Positions 37,773 to 47,359 are shown, counted from the stretch's first letter. The stretch: DNA of 64,000 bases from Fen-1301 sp963786395 (GCA_963786395.1 CAWAZD010000017.1:140084-204083), one strand, 5' to 3'. Translations and numbers: made by a program. The notes: generated by a model not told the origin, from the letters alone.

Positions 37773-37879
37773 CTTGAATCCTGTAATGGCAAGTGTCATA
37801 CTACTTTCAGGTATTTTCGGGACTCTTTCCGGAAATAATAATCTATAATCAGTTGGAATTTCACCTTTATTTAATAAAG

Positions 37880-37907
37880 AAACCCCGGGAGTGTAGCCCG
37901 GGGTTTG
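37880..37907 (-). terminator. Terminator-like hairpin after the cohesin/SdrD-B gene
   Basis: AACCCCGGG (37881-37889) pairs with CCCGGGGTT (37898-37906) around a short loop. On the minus strand TTTCTTTATT follows. It is about 100 bases past the stop of the upstream cohesin/SdrD-B gene. Confidence 0.7.
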
Positions 37908-38009
37908 AATAAAAAGGAGATTTTTGAAACGGGTTCCCCGCCCTCCGCAGGGATTACCAATTCAATTCTCCTTGTATTTAGTATTAGATTACTTCAATCC
38001 TCCTGAAAT

Positions 38010-41000
38010 TTATTTAGTCAGAATCATTTTTTTTGTCAAATTAACAGAGCTGCCTGTTAGTCTGTATATATAAACTCCACTGGCAAAATGCGAAGCATCA
38101 AATGTTATTTTATGAACACCGGGATCCATTGCTCCATTTACTAAGGTTACAACTTTCTGCCCGAGTATATTAAAAATAGTCAGGTTCATATTATCCTTAG
38201 TAGGAACTGAGAACTCAATAACCGTAGATGGGTTAAAAGGATTAGGGTAATTCTGAGACAATGAGAATTCAGTTGGTAATTGCGGCTGACTGGAACTGGT
38301 TGTCCCTAACAGGAACGCTATATTTTTAACTTCAAAGTTAAATGCTGTAATATTGGAGTTATTTGTTTTTGAAAGCTGGAACCCGATCATGTTAATTTTG
38401 GAAGGATCTAATGCTATATGATTCCCTCCAAAACTTTCTTTCAGGTCATTGAAATTCACAGAATAGATTTTATTCTCACCAGTCAGTGTAATATTATAAA
38501 CATAATAATTATAGTTCTGAGTATTAGTAAGATTAAACAGAAGTGTTAAAACGCCATTTCCGCTTGCTTCAAATCTAATACTATTATAACCAGTAAGATT
38601 ATAGGCTGTACCGCTTGCTGAAAGTGAACGCATAACTGATGTCCAGTCATTTACCTGACCCGTAATGTTAGCGCCACCGGCAAGGATCAAAGAGCCCTCA
38701 GGATAATTTGAAATTGACTGTTGAGGATATGTGTCTGTTACAAATTTACTCACTGAACTTGTTGGACCAACCACATAAGTATAAGAACCACCGCTTGCAA
38801 ATGCTTCATCCTTGAAACCTGTAGGTTGCGTCATACTAATTTTAGCATCCGAAATTATACCGATTGGGATATTTATAACGGATTCACCCGGATCGACAGT
38901 ATAGCTTTTAATTGCTGATACCTGATCAGCACCCTGTGATGTTCTATAATTAATATTTAAGGAAATACTCCTTGAAGTGCCTTTATTTTCGGTAGTCAAT
39001 GCAATTTTGCCATCATGAGTATACTTTAGATTTCTGATATATAGATCAGGGTTCATCTGGTTATTGTTTAAATAAATAAGTACCCCGAAGGAAGTAAATT
39101 TATTTAATATATCCTGGCAGAGCTCAGTTGTAGAACTATATGCGGCAGACCAGACCTGAAAATTATAAACAAATGATGCATTCTGAGGAACTGAATATTC
39201 TGCATATGTCCATTTATTATCTACAAAATTACCGGTGGGAGTTTCATAGATGCTGAATGAGATTGCATAGTCGTAATTATTAGTTGCCGGGTTATACAAT
39301 TTCGATGCATAGAACTGGTGACCATTCACATTAAGGATCTTGATTTCATCTACAATAGATCCGGCAAGCCTGTCGCAAACTGATTTGGTATGTTCATAAA
39401 TATTCGGAGCAGGAGTAATAGTAGAGAAAATGGTAGCAACTCTTCTGGAAGAATTCTGATAGGCTACCTTGTAATCAACAGCATAAGCTGAAACAGCATT
39501 TGAAATTCCGAGGATATCAAAAGGAGTTGTTTCAACAGCAGTTGATGTAAAAGGACCATTGGAAGGTACAACATCCTGCAAAGTATGAATTGAAGTTATT
39601 CCGTTTCCTTTAGGATTAGATTTAGAAAGGATCGGAGTAGTTTTTCCATAAAGGATATTGAGCTGTCTGTTGAATAAAAGCTGGGCAAGATCTCCCTTTG
39701 ATTCAACACCACCGGTTCCGCCGCTGCTGCAAGTATCGGCAAGGTCAAGGTCTGAACTAAACATTGAATAAAGATTTCCGTTCTGATCAAACCCTGAAAA
39801 ATAAGCCGTATTAAGAAAATTAGGCGGATTGGAAGTAACAGTGGCAGTAACTGATAATAAACCAGAATCACCCGGGGCAACTGTTCCAACATTCCATACA
39901 ACGATATTGTTCCCTTTTGTAGTTTCACCATTCGAAATTCCGCCAGCGCAACTCTTGAATGTTAATCCTTCAGGAAGTGAATCTGTAATGGCAGGTGTTA
40001 ACAGATTGGCTGTTCCAGTATTCTTATAAACTATTGAATATGTTACATCTTGTCCGACAGGTTTCATGAAAATACTATTATCATCTAAATTAATGAGAAG
40101 TTCAGGAAAAGTCGGAGGAATAATTGTAAACATTCCGGCATCCCATTTCGTAGCGATGTCGCCGTCGGCAATTGTAAAAATAATTGTCTTTCCGGTTATT
40201 GTATCTGCCTTGGAGTTAATATCAACATTAGTTCCCTGGTCTTTAGGGCTGAAATAGAATCCTGGAGGCGGAACAAACTGAACATAATAACTACCGGGAG
40301 CCAGATTTTCAAATATGTAATTTCCAGTATTGTTAGAAATAGTTGTTGCAACTAAAGCGTTTGAAGACGTAAATAATTTAACAGTAACACCCGAAATACC
40401 TGGTTCGCCGAGTTCCTGGATACCGTTATGGTTGAGATCATTCCATATGAAGTCACCTATTTTGGCATTATTTAATACCTTTGGAATAACACCGGCATCC
40501 CACATTGTCTGGTTATCACCGGGAGAAAGTGTAAATGTCTGCGTAAATCCTGAATCAGTTATAACTTTTGAATTTAAAGAAGAATTTCCAACTAGAGAAT
40601 TTGTAAACTTATAAATAGTATTACCATCAACTAAATAAAATCTAAGGAAATAACTTCCGGGTGTAATATTTGTGAAAGAATAATGCCCGCTTGTATCTGT
40701 CAAAGTCCATGCAACACCCGAACTATCAGATGCTTTAAATAATTTAATTGTAACGTATGCTAATCCTGGTTCGCCTGCATCCTGCAGACCATTCATATTA
40801 ACATCACGCCATACAAAATCACCCAATGAAGCTGTCGCAGGAGGAATGGCTGCATTTACAACTCCATTAACATATGTTATGCTTAGAGTATTGGCACCGG
40901 TATCAGCAATTGAACAGGAACCCGTTACAAACTTTAAATCAGAATTACCCTGGATATGTGTAAAATTTAAGTGCAATAGGGTACTGTTACCTGAGTTTAA

Positions 41001-41288
41001 AGGATTTAATGGGGAGAGGACGAACCATCCAATTGAGATCACTCCGCCACTTGCATTAGAAATAAAATTACCCGGAATAGGATCGGGTATATTCTGGAAT
41101 GAAAGTACTGCGGGGTCATATGATATTTTTAAACTTATTGCCCCAATGCCATTAAAATTAGTTACATCCAAAGGAACGCTTATTTGAGCTCCATTGGTAG
41201 GAACAGTAACGTTGGGGAGTTTAACCGTTATCTGGGCACTTGCGGCTGAAATCAGCAGAAAGCTAAACAGTATAAACAGTCTTTTCAT
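38010..41288 (-). CDS. Large surface protein: cohesin-like, two SdrD B-like, DUF11 and T9SS sorting domains
   Basis: A 1092-residue exported protein. The signal peptide ends SAASA-Q (about residue 19). A cohesin-like domain (about 20-150) starts VKLPNVTVPTNGAQISVPLDV with the SYDPAVLSF strand. Two SdrD B-like Ca-binding domains follow: LGDFVWRDVNMNGLQDAGEP and IGDFIWNDLNHNGIQELGEP. The DxNxNGxxD(E) loops would bind calcium. A DUF11-type repeat comes next (YSIVYKNTGTANLL...LPEGLTFKS), then a long unassigned region that may include a carbohydrate-binding-like domain (about 880-1000), and a type A sorting domain (NYPNPFNPSTVIEF ... KKMILTK). Cohesin-type folds bind dockerin partners in cellulosomes; no dockerin gene is visible here. 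It is likely a surface adhesin or scaffold. The ATG at 41288 is supported by the signal peptide. Confidence 0.87.
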   Translation of the reverse strand: MKRLFILFSFLLISAASAQITVKLPNVTVPTNGAQISVPLDVTNFNGIGAISLKISYDPAVLSFQNIPDPIPGNFISNASGGVISIGWFVLSPLNPLNSGNSTLLHLNFTHIQGNSDLKFVTGSCSIADTGANTLSITYVNGVVNAAIPPATASLGDFVWRDVNMNGLQDAGEPGLAYVTIKLFKASDSSGVAWTLTDTSGHYSFTNITPGSYFLRFYLVDGNTIYKFTNSLVGNSSLNSKVITDSGFTQTFTLSPGDNQTMWDAGVIPKVLNNAKIGDFIWNDLNHNGIQELGEPGISGVTVKLFTSSNALVATTISNNTGNYIFENLAPGSYYVQFVPPPGFYFSPKDQGTNVDINSKADTITGKTIIFTIADGDIATKWDAGMFTIIPPTFPELLINLDDNSIFMKPVGQDVTYSIVYKNTGTANLLTPAITDSLPEGLTFKSCAGGISNGETTKGNNIVVWNVGTVAPGDSGLLSVTATVTSNPPNFLNTAYFSGFDQNGNLYSMFSSDLDLADTCSSGGTGGVESKGDLAQLLFNRQLNILYGKTTPILSKSNPKGNGITSIHTLQDVVPSNGPFTSTAVETTPFDILGISNAVSAYAVDYKVAYQNSSRRVATIFSTITPAPNIYEHTKSVCDRLAGSIVDEIKILNVNGHQFYASKLYNPATNNYDYAISFSIYETPTGNFVDNKWTYAEYSVPQNASFVYNFQVWSAAYSSTTELCQDILNKFTSFGVLIYLNNNQMNPDLYIRNLKYTHDGKIALTTENKGTSRSISLNINYRTSQGADQVSAIKSYTVDPGESVINIPIGIISDAKISMTQPTGFKDEAFASGGSYTYVVGPTSSVSKFVTDTYPQQSISNYPEGSLILAGGANITGQVNDWTSVMRSLSASGTAYNLTGYNSIRFEASGNGVLTLLFNLTNTQNYNYYVYNITLTGENKIYSVNFNDLKESFGGNHIALDPSKINMIGFQLSKTNNSNITAFNFEVKNIAFLLGTTSSSQPQLPTEFSLSQNYPNPFNPSTVIEFSVPTKDNMNLTIFNILGQKVVTLVNGAMDPGVHKITFDASHFASGVYIYRLTGSSVNLTKKMILTK

Positions 41289-41807
41289 GTATTCCTCGTA
41301 TTAATAGATATAATAATTAAAATGTCTAAAACAATGAATGTGCCATAGATTAGTATCATTTTTGATCAATTTTAGGGCTTTGGTAAAGAAGGAAATGTAT
41401 CAGAATAGGACGGATTTGTAGAATAGTCCAATTTTTGGACTATTGCAATTGCAGGTATTCTTTTAAGATTATTCTCTTTCTCTTCTCAAATTCTCTTTCT
41501 GTTCTTTTCTTTGAAGAAAAGAACGAAAAGAACTTCGGCTGTAAATCATTTGCTAAAAATTCAGCACTCCGTTTGGACAATCTGTAAATTTAACTGGCGG
41601 AAATAAACTCGCCCCGCAAAGCCGGGGCTCAGACAGTATTTCCTCATCTACTCCACAACATTATTCGAAATTTAACCGATGCTGATTTTTTTTAACGCAA
41701 ATGATTTAAGGCCGTGAATACGGAAGAACAATTAAAAATTAGGAATTAAAGGAGAAAGGGATAAGCTGCCAAGAATGATATTTGCAATTGAAGAAGCCGA
41801 GATGACA
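41289..41807. other. Intergenic region holding repeat copy A
   Basis: No gene is seen. Most of the space after 41500 is the first copy of a diverged ~235-bp repeat that recurs at 43581-43816 on the other side of the ABC-F gene. Confidence 0.6.
41501..41730. repeat. ~230-bp interspersed repeat, copy A
   Basis: It starts with a GTTCTTTTC/GAAAAGAAC hairpin (41501-41524) and GAACGAAAAGAAC. Then come AACTCGCCCCG...CGGGGCTCAGACAG with a second hairpin (41607-41631) and TTTTTTTAACGCAA (41687-41700), ending about CGTGAATACGGAAGAACA. Copy B at 43581-43816 matches piece by piece but has diverged. The second hairpin stem differs in sequence between copies while pairing is kept. Confidence 0.8.
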
Positions 41808-43439
41808 CTATAAATCTATAGCAAGTGCATGATATATTTTTAGATGGGTTTTCTTAATTTCTTCATCGTTCAGATATTCATCGAATGTCATTCGTTTATC
41901 AATAATTCCGGATGGAACAATCTCAACAATCCTGTTTGCTATAGTCTGTATAAATTGGTGATCATGAGATACAAACAATACTGTTCCCGGGAAATCAATC
42001 AAACTATTATTTAAGGCAGAAATTGCTTCAAGGTCAAGGTGATTAGTTGGTTCATTCAATATCAAAACATTTGCCCCGGTTAACATCATCTTTGCAAGCA
42101 TACACCTAACGCGTTCACCACCTGATAGGATATTAGCCAACTTCAAAGACTCTTCTCCGCTGAATAACATCCTTCCTAAAAATCCACGTATATAAGTTTC
42201 ATCTTTTTCTTTCGAATACTGACGCAGCCAATCAATAAGATTTATTTTTGATTCAAAATATTTAGAGTTGTCTTTAGGGAAATAAGCCTGGGAAGTGGTT
42301 ACTCCCCATTCATATTTACCGCTTTCTGCTTTAAGTTCATCAGTTAATATTCTAAACAATGTATCCTTTGCCCTGTCATTCGGTCCTACAAAAGCAATTT
42401 TATCTCCTTTATCAACTTTTAAACTAATATTGTTTAACAGGAATTCTTTCCCGTGTTTTTTGGTGAGATTATTTATCTCAAGAAGATTGGCACCAGCTTC
42501 ACGGCTGGGTTTAAAAGCAATATATGGCATTCTGCGGGAAGATGGTTTTATATCTTCAAGGGTCAGGTTTTCGAGCTGTTTCTTTCTTGAAGTTGCCTGT
42601 TTGGATTTTGAAGCATTTGCACTAAATCGTGAAATAAATTCCTGTAGCTCCTGTCTTTTAGCTTCAATTTTTTTATTTGAATCTTTTGCCTGCTTTAATG
42701 CTAATTGACTACTTTCAAACCAGAAGTCGTAATTACCGGTATACATCTGAATTTTTCCATAATCTATATCAGCAATATGAGTACAAACCTGGTTAAGGAA
42801 ATGCCTGTCATGCGAAATCACAATAACAGTATTCTTAAACTTCTCCAGAAAATCTTCCAGCCACCCGATTGAAATAATATCAAGATGGTTAGTAGGTTCA
42901 TCAAGTAAAAGAATATCAGGGTTGCCAAACAAAGCCTGAGCCAAAAGGACTTTTACTTTTTCATTACCCGAAAGATCCTTCATCAGCTTTGTATGAAGTT
43001 CATCTTTAATTCCTAATCCGCTTAATAACTCTGCTGCCTCCGATTCAGCTTCCCAGCCATTCAGATCAGCAAATTCCCCTTCGAGTTCGGAGATTCTAAT
43101 ACCGTCTTTTTCACTGAAATCATGTTTGGCATATATAACATCCTTTTCTTCCATAATGGAATAAAGTTTTTTATGACCTTTGATTACGGTCTTTAATACC
43201 TCATACTCATCAAACTCAAATTGGTTCTGGTTTAAGGTTGTCAACCTGTTACCTGGAGTAATAATAACTTCTCCGGAACTAGGATCAATTTCCCCGGAGA
43301 GTATTTTGATAAAGGTTGATTTACCGGACCCATTTGCCCCGATTACCCCATAACAATTCCCTGGAGTAAATTTAATACTCACATCCTCAAATAAGATTCG
43401 TTTTCCGAACCTAAGCGTAATATTGCTTGTACTTATCAT
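41808..43439 (-). CDS. ABC-F family ATPase (YbiT-like)
   Basis: 543 residues from the ATG at 43439 (MISTSNITLRFGKRILFEDV). A 13-residue longer frame is less likely, as YbiT-type proteins start this way. There are two ATPase domains with no membrane part, as in translation factors that act at the ribosomal E site. Domain 1 has Walker A GANGSGKST (34-42), signature LSGNEKVKVLLAQAL and LLLDEPTNHLD. A helical linker follows (about 235-310, RQELQEFISRFSANASKSKQ). Domain 2 is degenerate: its Walker A reads GPNDRAKDT, lacking two glycines, and its Walker B reads LILNEPTNHLD with Asn for Asp. The LSGGERVRCMLAKMM signature is intact. ATP turnover in site 2 may be impaired. The gene is flanked by two copies of a ~235-bp repeat. 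Confidence 0.92.
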   Translation of the reverse strand: MISTSNITLRFGKRILFEDVSIKFTPGNCYGVIGANGSGKSTFIKILSGEIDPSSGEVIITPGNRLTTLNQNQFEFDEYEVLKTVIKGHKKLYSIMEEKDVIYAKHDFSEKDGIRISELEGEFADLNGWEAESEAAELLSGLGIKDELHTKLMKDLSGNEKVKVLLAQALFGNPDILLLDEPTNHLDIISIGWLEDFLEKFKNTVIVISHDRHFLNQVCTHIADIDYGKIQMYTGNYDFWFESSQLALKQAKDSNKKIEAKRQELQEFISRFSANASKSKQATSRKKQLENLTLEDIKPSSRRMPYIAFKPSREAGANLLEINNLTKKHGKEFLLNNISLKVDKGDKIAFVGPNDRAKDTLFRILTDELKAESGKYEWGVTTSQAYFPKDNSKYFESKINLIDWLRQYSKEKDETYIRGFLGRMLFSGEESLKLANILSGGERVRCMLAKMMLTGANVLILNEPTNHLDLEAISALNNSLIDFPGTVLFVSHDHQFIQTIANRIVEIVPSGIIDKRMTFDEYLNDEEIKKTHLKIYHALAIDL

Positions 43440-43491
43440 TAAATATCGTTTATCTTTATAAAATATTGTGGACTGCAAACATACGAATATT

Positions 43492-43530
43492 TCTCTGTAC
43501 TTTCTCTACTATTGCGAAAGTACAGAGAAA
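43492..43530 (-). promoter_or_regulatory. Inverted repeat upstream of the ABC-F gene
   Basis: TCTCTGTACTTTC (43492-43504) pairs exactly with GAAAGTACAGAGA (43518-43530) across 13 bases, about 55 bases upstream of the chosen ABC-F start. It could be a leader hairpin or operator controlling the gene. No regulator is identified. Confidence 0.45.
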
Positions 43531-43580
43531 TAATCTCAACACTTTACTATGTAGAATTTCTTTTCTTTAATAACCTTCCT

Positions 43581-43816
43581 GTTCTTTTCTTTGAAGAAAA
43601 GAACGAAAAGAACATCGGCTGCAAATCAATTACTAAAAATTCAGCGCTTCGTAATACATGTCTGTAAATTCAAGTGTGGGAAATGAACTCGCTCCGACTC
43701 AGGAGTCGGAGCTCAAACAGCATTTCCCCAATCTACTCCGGATGACATATCAAAATATATCCTAATCTGAATTTTTTTAACGCAATTGATTTAATGCCGG
43801 GAATACGGAAAACAAG
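43581..43816. repeat. ~235-bp interspersed repeat, copy B
   Basis: Same order of blocks as copy A at 41501: GTTCTTTTC/GAAAAGAAC hairpin, CTAAAAATTCAGC, GTCTGTAAATT, AACTCGCTCCGACT...AGTCGGAGCTCAAACAG, TTTTTTTAACGCAA, then GGGAATACGGAAAACAAG. The second hairpin has a different but fully paired stem (GCTCCGACT/AGTCGGAGC), a sign of selection for structure. Confidence 0.8.
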
Positions 43817-43922
43817 AAGTAAGGAGGAAGGGCAAAGGAAGAAGGACAATTCAGAGGAGATTATTCGCTTCCCTGCCAAGACGGGATCTGCACTCAAAAC
43901 TAAATTTTGGAACAAAAGAAAG

Positions 43923-45071
43923 TTATTCCTGCTCGGGAATTTTAGGAACATATGTAACAATAGGCTCAATTATTTCTTTTAGTTTTGATAAATTTAGTAA
44001 TCTAATCAATAAAACCTCTGAGAGTTCCTGTCCAATAGAAACAAGTACAATACCATTTTTATCAACTATATTTTGTCCGGCAATCATACCGGGTGACATA
44101 TTTTTCAAGTTTAGATTTTTAGTCTCATAATTTTTTTCGTATTCAGATATTTCATTCTCAACTAAATTATCAATTTCAGGATAATATTTTTTCTGAAGTT
44201 CCAGAGCAGCTGGGTTTTCAGAGTTTTTTACCTCTATCATAGTATTTATATCATTAGCATGTTTCAGTATCCTGGCAATAATAGAAATCTTCTGTTCTTT
44301 TTTAGAATCAGGATTATCACCATCAACCTTATATTTTTTAAATTGACTTGCGATTGCTTCGGATATCTCCTCAAGCCTTGGAATATTATTGATTAGAGAC
44401 TTACCTGTTTTGGGATGCGCAAAAAATAATTCTTTTTCTTTTGGTGAGAGACTAACACCCAGGCTTTTTTTCTCAAGAATTTCACCTGGGACTGCAACAC
44501 ATCCTATTTGAGACAGAAGAGCAGCGATTTCTATCTGCCACCTTATTTCAGGATTAAAATTTTCAGATAGTCCTTTCGCTATTTTAAGAATCCTGCTTGT
44601 TCTGCTGAATGCAGCTGGATTAACAACAGAAAGGATATCAACCAAAACTTTGATACTCCCCTTCAATGTCTCTCTAAGAAGCTCCCTTTCATTTATTACG
44701 AGTTCATACTGCCTGATAGCATCCCGAAGTGTTGTATGGAGTTTTTCAAAAGAACATGGTTTAGTTATAAAGCGGAAGACACCCGCCTGATTGACGGCAT
44801 CCGTTGCAGAATGAAAGTCTCCGGAACCAGTTAAAATAATTCTAATGGAATCAGGAGAAGCCTGCCGTACTAAAGAGAAAAATTTAATCCCATCCATTTC
44901 ATCTAATTTAAATTCTGACACAATGACTGAAAAAGGATTTGAATTCTTGATTAATTCAAGAGCTTCTTCACCCCTGGCAGCATATGCGGCATTAAATTCT
45001 TTTCTCAGCGAATTCTTATAATTAGCTAAAACATCAGGATCATTGTCTACAAATAAAATTCTGTTATACAT
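43923..45071 (-). CDS. Receiver-HD-GYP-like protein with degenerate catalytic sites
   Basis: 382 residues. The N-terminal receiver domain (1-125) starts ILFVDNDPDVL. The position of the phosphoacceptor aspartate is Glu53 (VIVSEFKLDEMDG), and the acidic pair is Asp9-Asn10 rather than two acids, while the switch Thr (LTGSGDF) and Lys (FITKPC) remain. Glu mimics phosphate, so the domain may be locked on. The C-terminal part follows the layout of HD-GYP phosphodiesterases but lacks the metal ligands: ALLSQIG stands where LLHDIG is expected, and the usual HHE-DG-GYP motif reads SQFKKYKVDGDNP. The enzyme is probably a pseudo-phosphodiesterase acting as a binding scaffold. The downstream tail (330-382) is unassigned. 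It follows ruvB by 86 bases on the same strand. Confidence 0.8.
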   Translation of the reverse strand: MYNRILFVDNDPDVLANYKNSLRKEFNAAYAARGEEALELIKNSNPFSVIVSEFKLDEMDGIKFFSLVRQASPDSIRIILTGSGDFHSATDAVNQAGVFRFITKPCSFEKLHTTLRDAIRQYELVINERELLRETLKGSIKVLVDILSVVNPAAFSRTSRILKIAKGLSENFNPEIRWQIEIAALLSQIGCVAVPGEILEKKSLGVSLSPKEKELFFAHPKTGKSLINNIPRLEEISEAIASQFKKYKVDGDNPDSKKEQKISIIARILKHANDINTMIEVKNSENPAALELQKKYYPEIDNLVENEISEYEKNYETKNLNLKNMSPGMIAGQNIVDKNGIVLVSIGQELSEVLLIRLLNLSKLKEIIEPIVTYVPKIPEQE

Positions 45072-45157
45072 GTAATGCTTTTAAGTTCCTATTTGAAATT
45101 TAATTTATACTTTTTAATAGTTCCCCCAGCCTTAAAGTTTCCCAAATTCAGGAAGAT

Positions 45158-46187
45158 TTAATCAAAGAGGGAGTTAGGGTCAGAAGTGTTGAAACGTTTT
45201 TTGTTGAATCTCTTATAAGCTAAATCAGTTGCTTCCCTGCCCCGGGGGGTTCTTTGAATGAATCCCTGCTGAATTAAAAATGGTTCGTAAACTTCTTCTA
45301 TTGTACCAGGATCTTCGTTTACAGCTACAGCTAAAGTGCTTAGACCAACAGGTCCGCCTTTATATTTTTCAATTATTGCAAGTATGATATCTTTATCCAT
45401 TTCATCGAGTCCAAATTCATCAACTTCCAAAGCATTTAATGCTTTTTTAGCGATAGCAATATCAATTACTTTTTTATTGTCAAAATCGGCAAAGTCTCTT
45501 GTTCTGCGAAGAAGGCGGTTTGCTATTCTTGGAGTACCTCTTGATCTTTTAGCAATTTCAACAGCGGCATTTTCATCGATAGGAATTTTCAGAATTCCGG
45601 ATGATCTTGTCACGATATTATGCAAGGTATCAGAGTTATAATAATCCAGGCGGAATTTAATTCCAAACCTGTCCCTTAAAGGAGAAGTTAGCATTCCTGC
45701 TCTTGTAGTAGCACCGATTAAAGTGTATTTCGGAAGACTAATCTGAATACTACGTGCATTGGGACCGGAGTCGATCATAATGTCAAGTTTATAATCTTCC
45801 ATTGCCGAATAGAGATATTCTTCAACAACCGGGCTAAGCCGGTGAATTTCATCGATAAACAGGACAGATCTTTCTTCAAGATTGGTGAGGATTCCGGCAA
45901 GGTCACCTGGTTTTTCGAGTACGGGTCCTGAAGTAATCTTGATTTTACTTCCCATTTCATTTGCAATAATATGAGCAAGCGTAGTTTTCCCAAGTCCCGG
46001 AGGGCCAGTCAAAAGGACATGATCCAGTGCCTCTAATCCTTTTATTAGCAGCCGATATAAATACATTCAGGTTTTCTGTGATCTTATCCTGACCCTGGAA
46101 ATCCTTCAATGCTGAAGGACGAAGAGTCTGATCGATTACTTTTTCGTCAGGTGCAGGAACCGGAGATGTCAGATCAGATTTGCGCAT
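45158..46187 (-). CDS. ruvB: Holliday junction branch migration helicase RuvB (one-base frameshift near 46046)
   Basis: RuvB is the hexameric AAA+ motor of the RuvAB branch-migration complex. The N-terminal part LRPSALKDFQGQDKITENL is in one frame. The rest is one frame over: EALDHVLLTGPPGLGKTTLA (Walker A), VLFIDEIHRL (Walker B), the arginine-finger region and the C-terminal winged helix (EPFLIQQGFIQRTPRGREAT). At about 46046 AAAAGGATTAGAG should lose one A to read N-K-R-L-E-A-L-D, giving a 342-residue protein of normal size. RuvA and RuvC are not nearby. The start lies five bases after the stop of the membrane acyltransferase-like gene, suggesting one transcript. Confidence 0.93.
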
Positions 46188-46192
46188 TAAGC

Positions 46193-47284
46193 TTAAACCA
46201 CAACTTCTTTGTTTTTAATTTTCAATCTATGAATTACGTACACCATCAATGTCATAAGTCCAAGCATCAGTATAGCGGAACCTACAGTATTCCAAATTCC
46301 GAATGCCTTATCAAATAATACAGACAATCCGGGATTCCAGCAGGTGCCATATAAAATTGTTAAATGTACGACATAAATTAACAAAGTATTGCGACCAATT
46401 AAAATAATAATTCTCGGTATTGTATCCATTTTTAAACATATTATGGAAACAACTGAATTCATGATCAAAACAAATCCAATTCTTAAAATCATAAGATTGG
46501 GACTTGTATCCCAGTTATAGTTAATAACCCAGAGGCTTCCGATTATATGTCCAATGAGAGAGACAGACATAAATATTAAACCGGTAACTAATAGATTTCG
46601 GCTAAATTCAGAAGTTTTGAATGCTAAAGGCTTCTTAGCAAGGTAACTTCCAAGGAATGAACCGCACAATAAGTATCCCACCCATGGGAAAAGAGGGAAC
46701 TGCGAACCTGTACCTTTATAAAAATAGGAAGCAAGATATACGGGCATAAATTTAGTCCAGTTGATGGACTCAGTAAATGGGAATATATAAAAACAAATAA
46801 CCGCGGTGATACCGTAAACCAGGTAAACGTTTAATTTCAGTTTCTCAATAATAAATTCCAGAATCAGCACTATTAGAAGTCCTGTACCAATTAATTGAAG
46901 GACATCTATCGATACAAATGTCTGCCATGCTGTAGATGAAACATTAGAAAAATCGATAATTGTAGGTGATGGGTATCTAAGGAGATATCCAAGAAATAAA
47001 AGCATAAGGAATCTTTTTATACCTTTTGCAACTCTGGGATTTTCATTGAACGGATGATCATGCAAGCGGAATAAATATGTGAACACAGTACCGGATGAGA
47101 AAAGAAAAATCGGTGCAGTCATTCCGCGCATAAATAACCAGGCTGCAAAAAAGAGATTATCAGGGGTACGATAATTATTAGACAGGAAGACATCAACGGT
47201 ATGTCCCTGAACCATCTGGAGAACCGCGATGGCTCTCATGAGATCAATAAAGATGATTCTATTTTTCTTTGAACTCTGTGTCAT
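46193..47284 (-). CDS. Membrane protein of the heparan-alpha-glucosaminide N-acetyltransferase-like (DUF1624) family
   Basis: A 363-residue polytopic protein with about ten hydrophobic segments. The opening FIDLMRAIAVLQMVQGHTVD is the conserved start of this family, where His in the QGH motif is thought to take part in acyl transfer across the membrane. It also contains FLFSSGTVFTYLF, WVGYLLCGSFLGSYL and a C-terminal LIYVVHLTILYG. Bacterial members may acetylate amino sugars of the envelope, but their acceptors are not known. It precedes ruvB by five bases, with no functional tie evident. The ATG at 47284 is preferred. Confidence 0.82.
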   Translation of the reverse strand: MTQSSKKNRIIFIDLMRAIAVLQMVQGHTVDVFLSNNYRTPDNLFFAAWLFMRGMTAPIFLFSSGTVFTYLFRLHDHPFNENPRVAKGIKRFLMLLFLGYLLRYPSPTIIDFSNVSSTAWQTFVSIDVLQLIGTGLLIVLILEFIIEKLKLNVYLVYGITAVICFYIFPFTESINWTKFMPVYLASYFYKGTGSQFPLFPWVGYLLCGSFLGSYLAKKPLAFKTSEFSRNLLVTGLIFMSVSLIGHIIGSLWVINYNWDTSPNLMILRIGFVLIMNSVVSIICLKMDTIPRIIILIGRNTLLIYVVHLTILYGTCWNPGLSVLFDKAFGIWNTVGSAILMLGLMTLMVYVIHRLKIKNKEVVV

Positions 47285-47359
47285 TTACAGATCAAAAATA
47301 TGGAAAATATTTATTAAAGATAATCTCTATTTAATAAAACAAATTAATAGTAAACACAA

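Larger units (their letters stand above)
37489..38009. other. Intergenic region with short tandem repeat and terminator
   Basis: No gene is seen in 521 bases. It includes 11-bp direct repeats ACCCTGAAAG (37745-37772), a strong GC hairpin (37880-37907) and a degenerate CCCCGCC palindrome near 37934-37955. Confidence 0.55.
43440..43922. other. Intergenic region holding repeat copy B
   Basis: No gene is seen. The space from 43581 to 43816 is the second copy of the repeat. An exact inverted repeat, TCTCTGTACTTTC...GAAAGTACAGAGA, lies at 43492-43530 just upstream of the ABC-F gene and may be an operator or hairpin. Confidence 0.6.
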
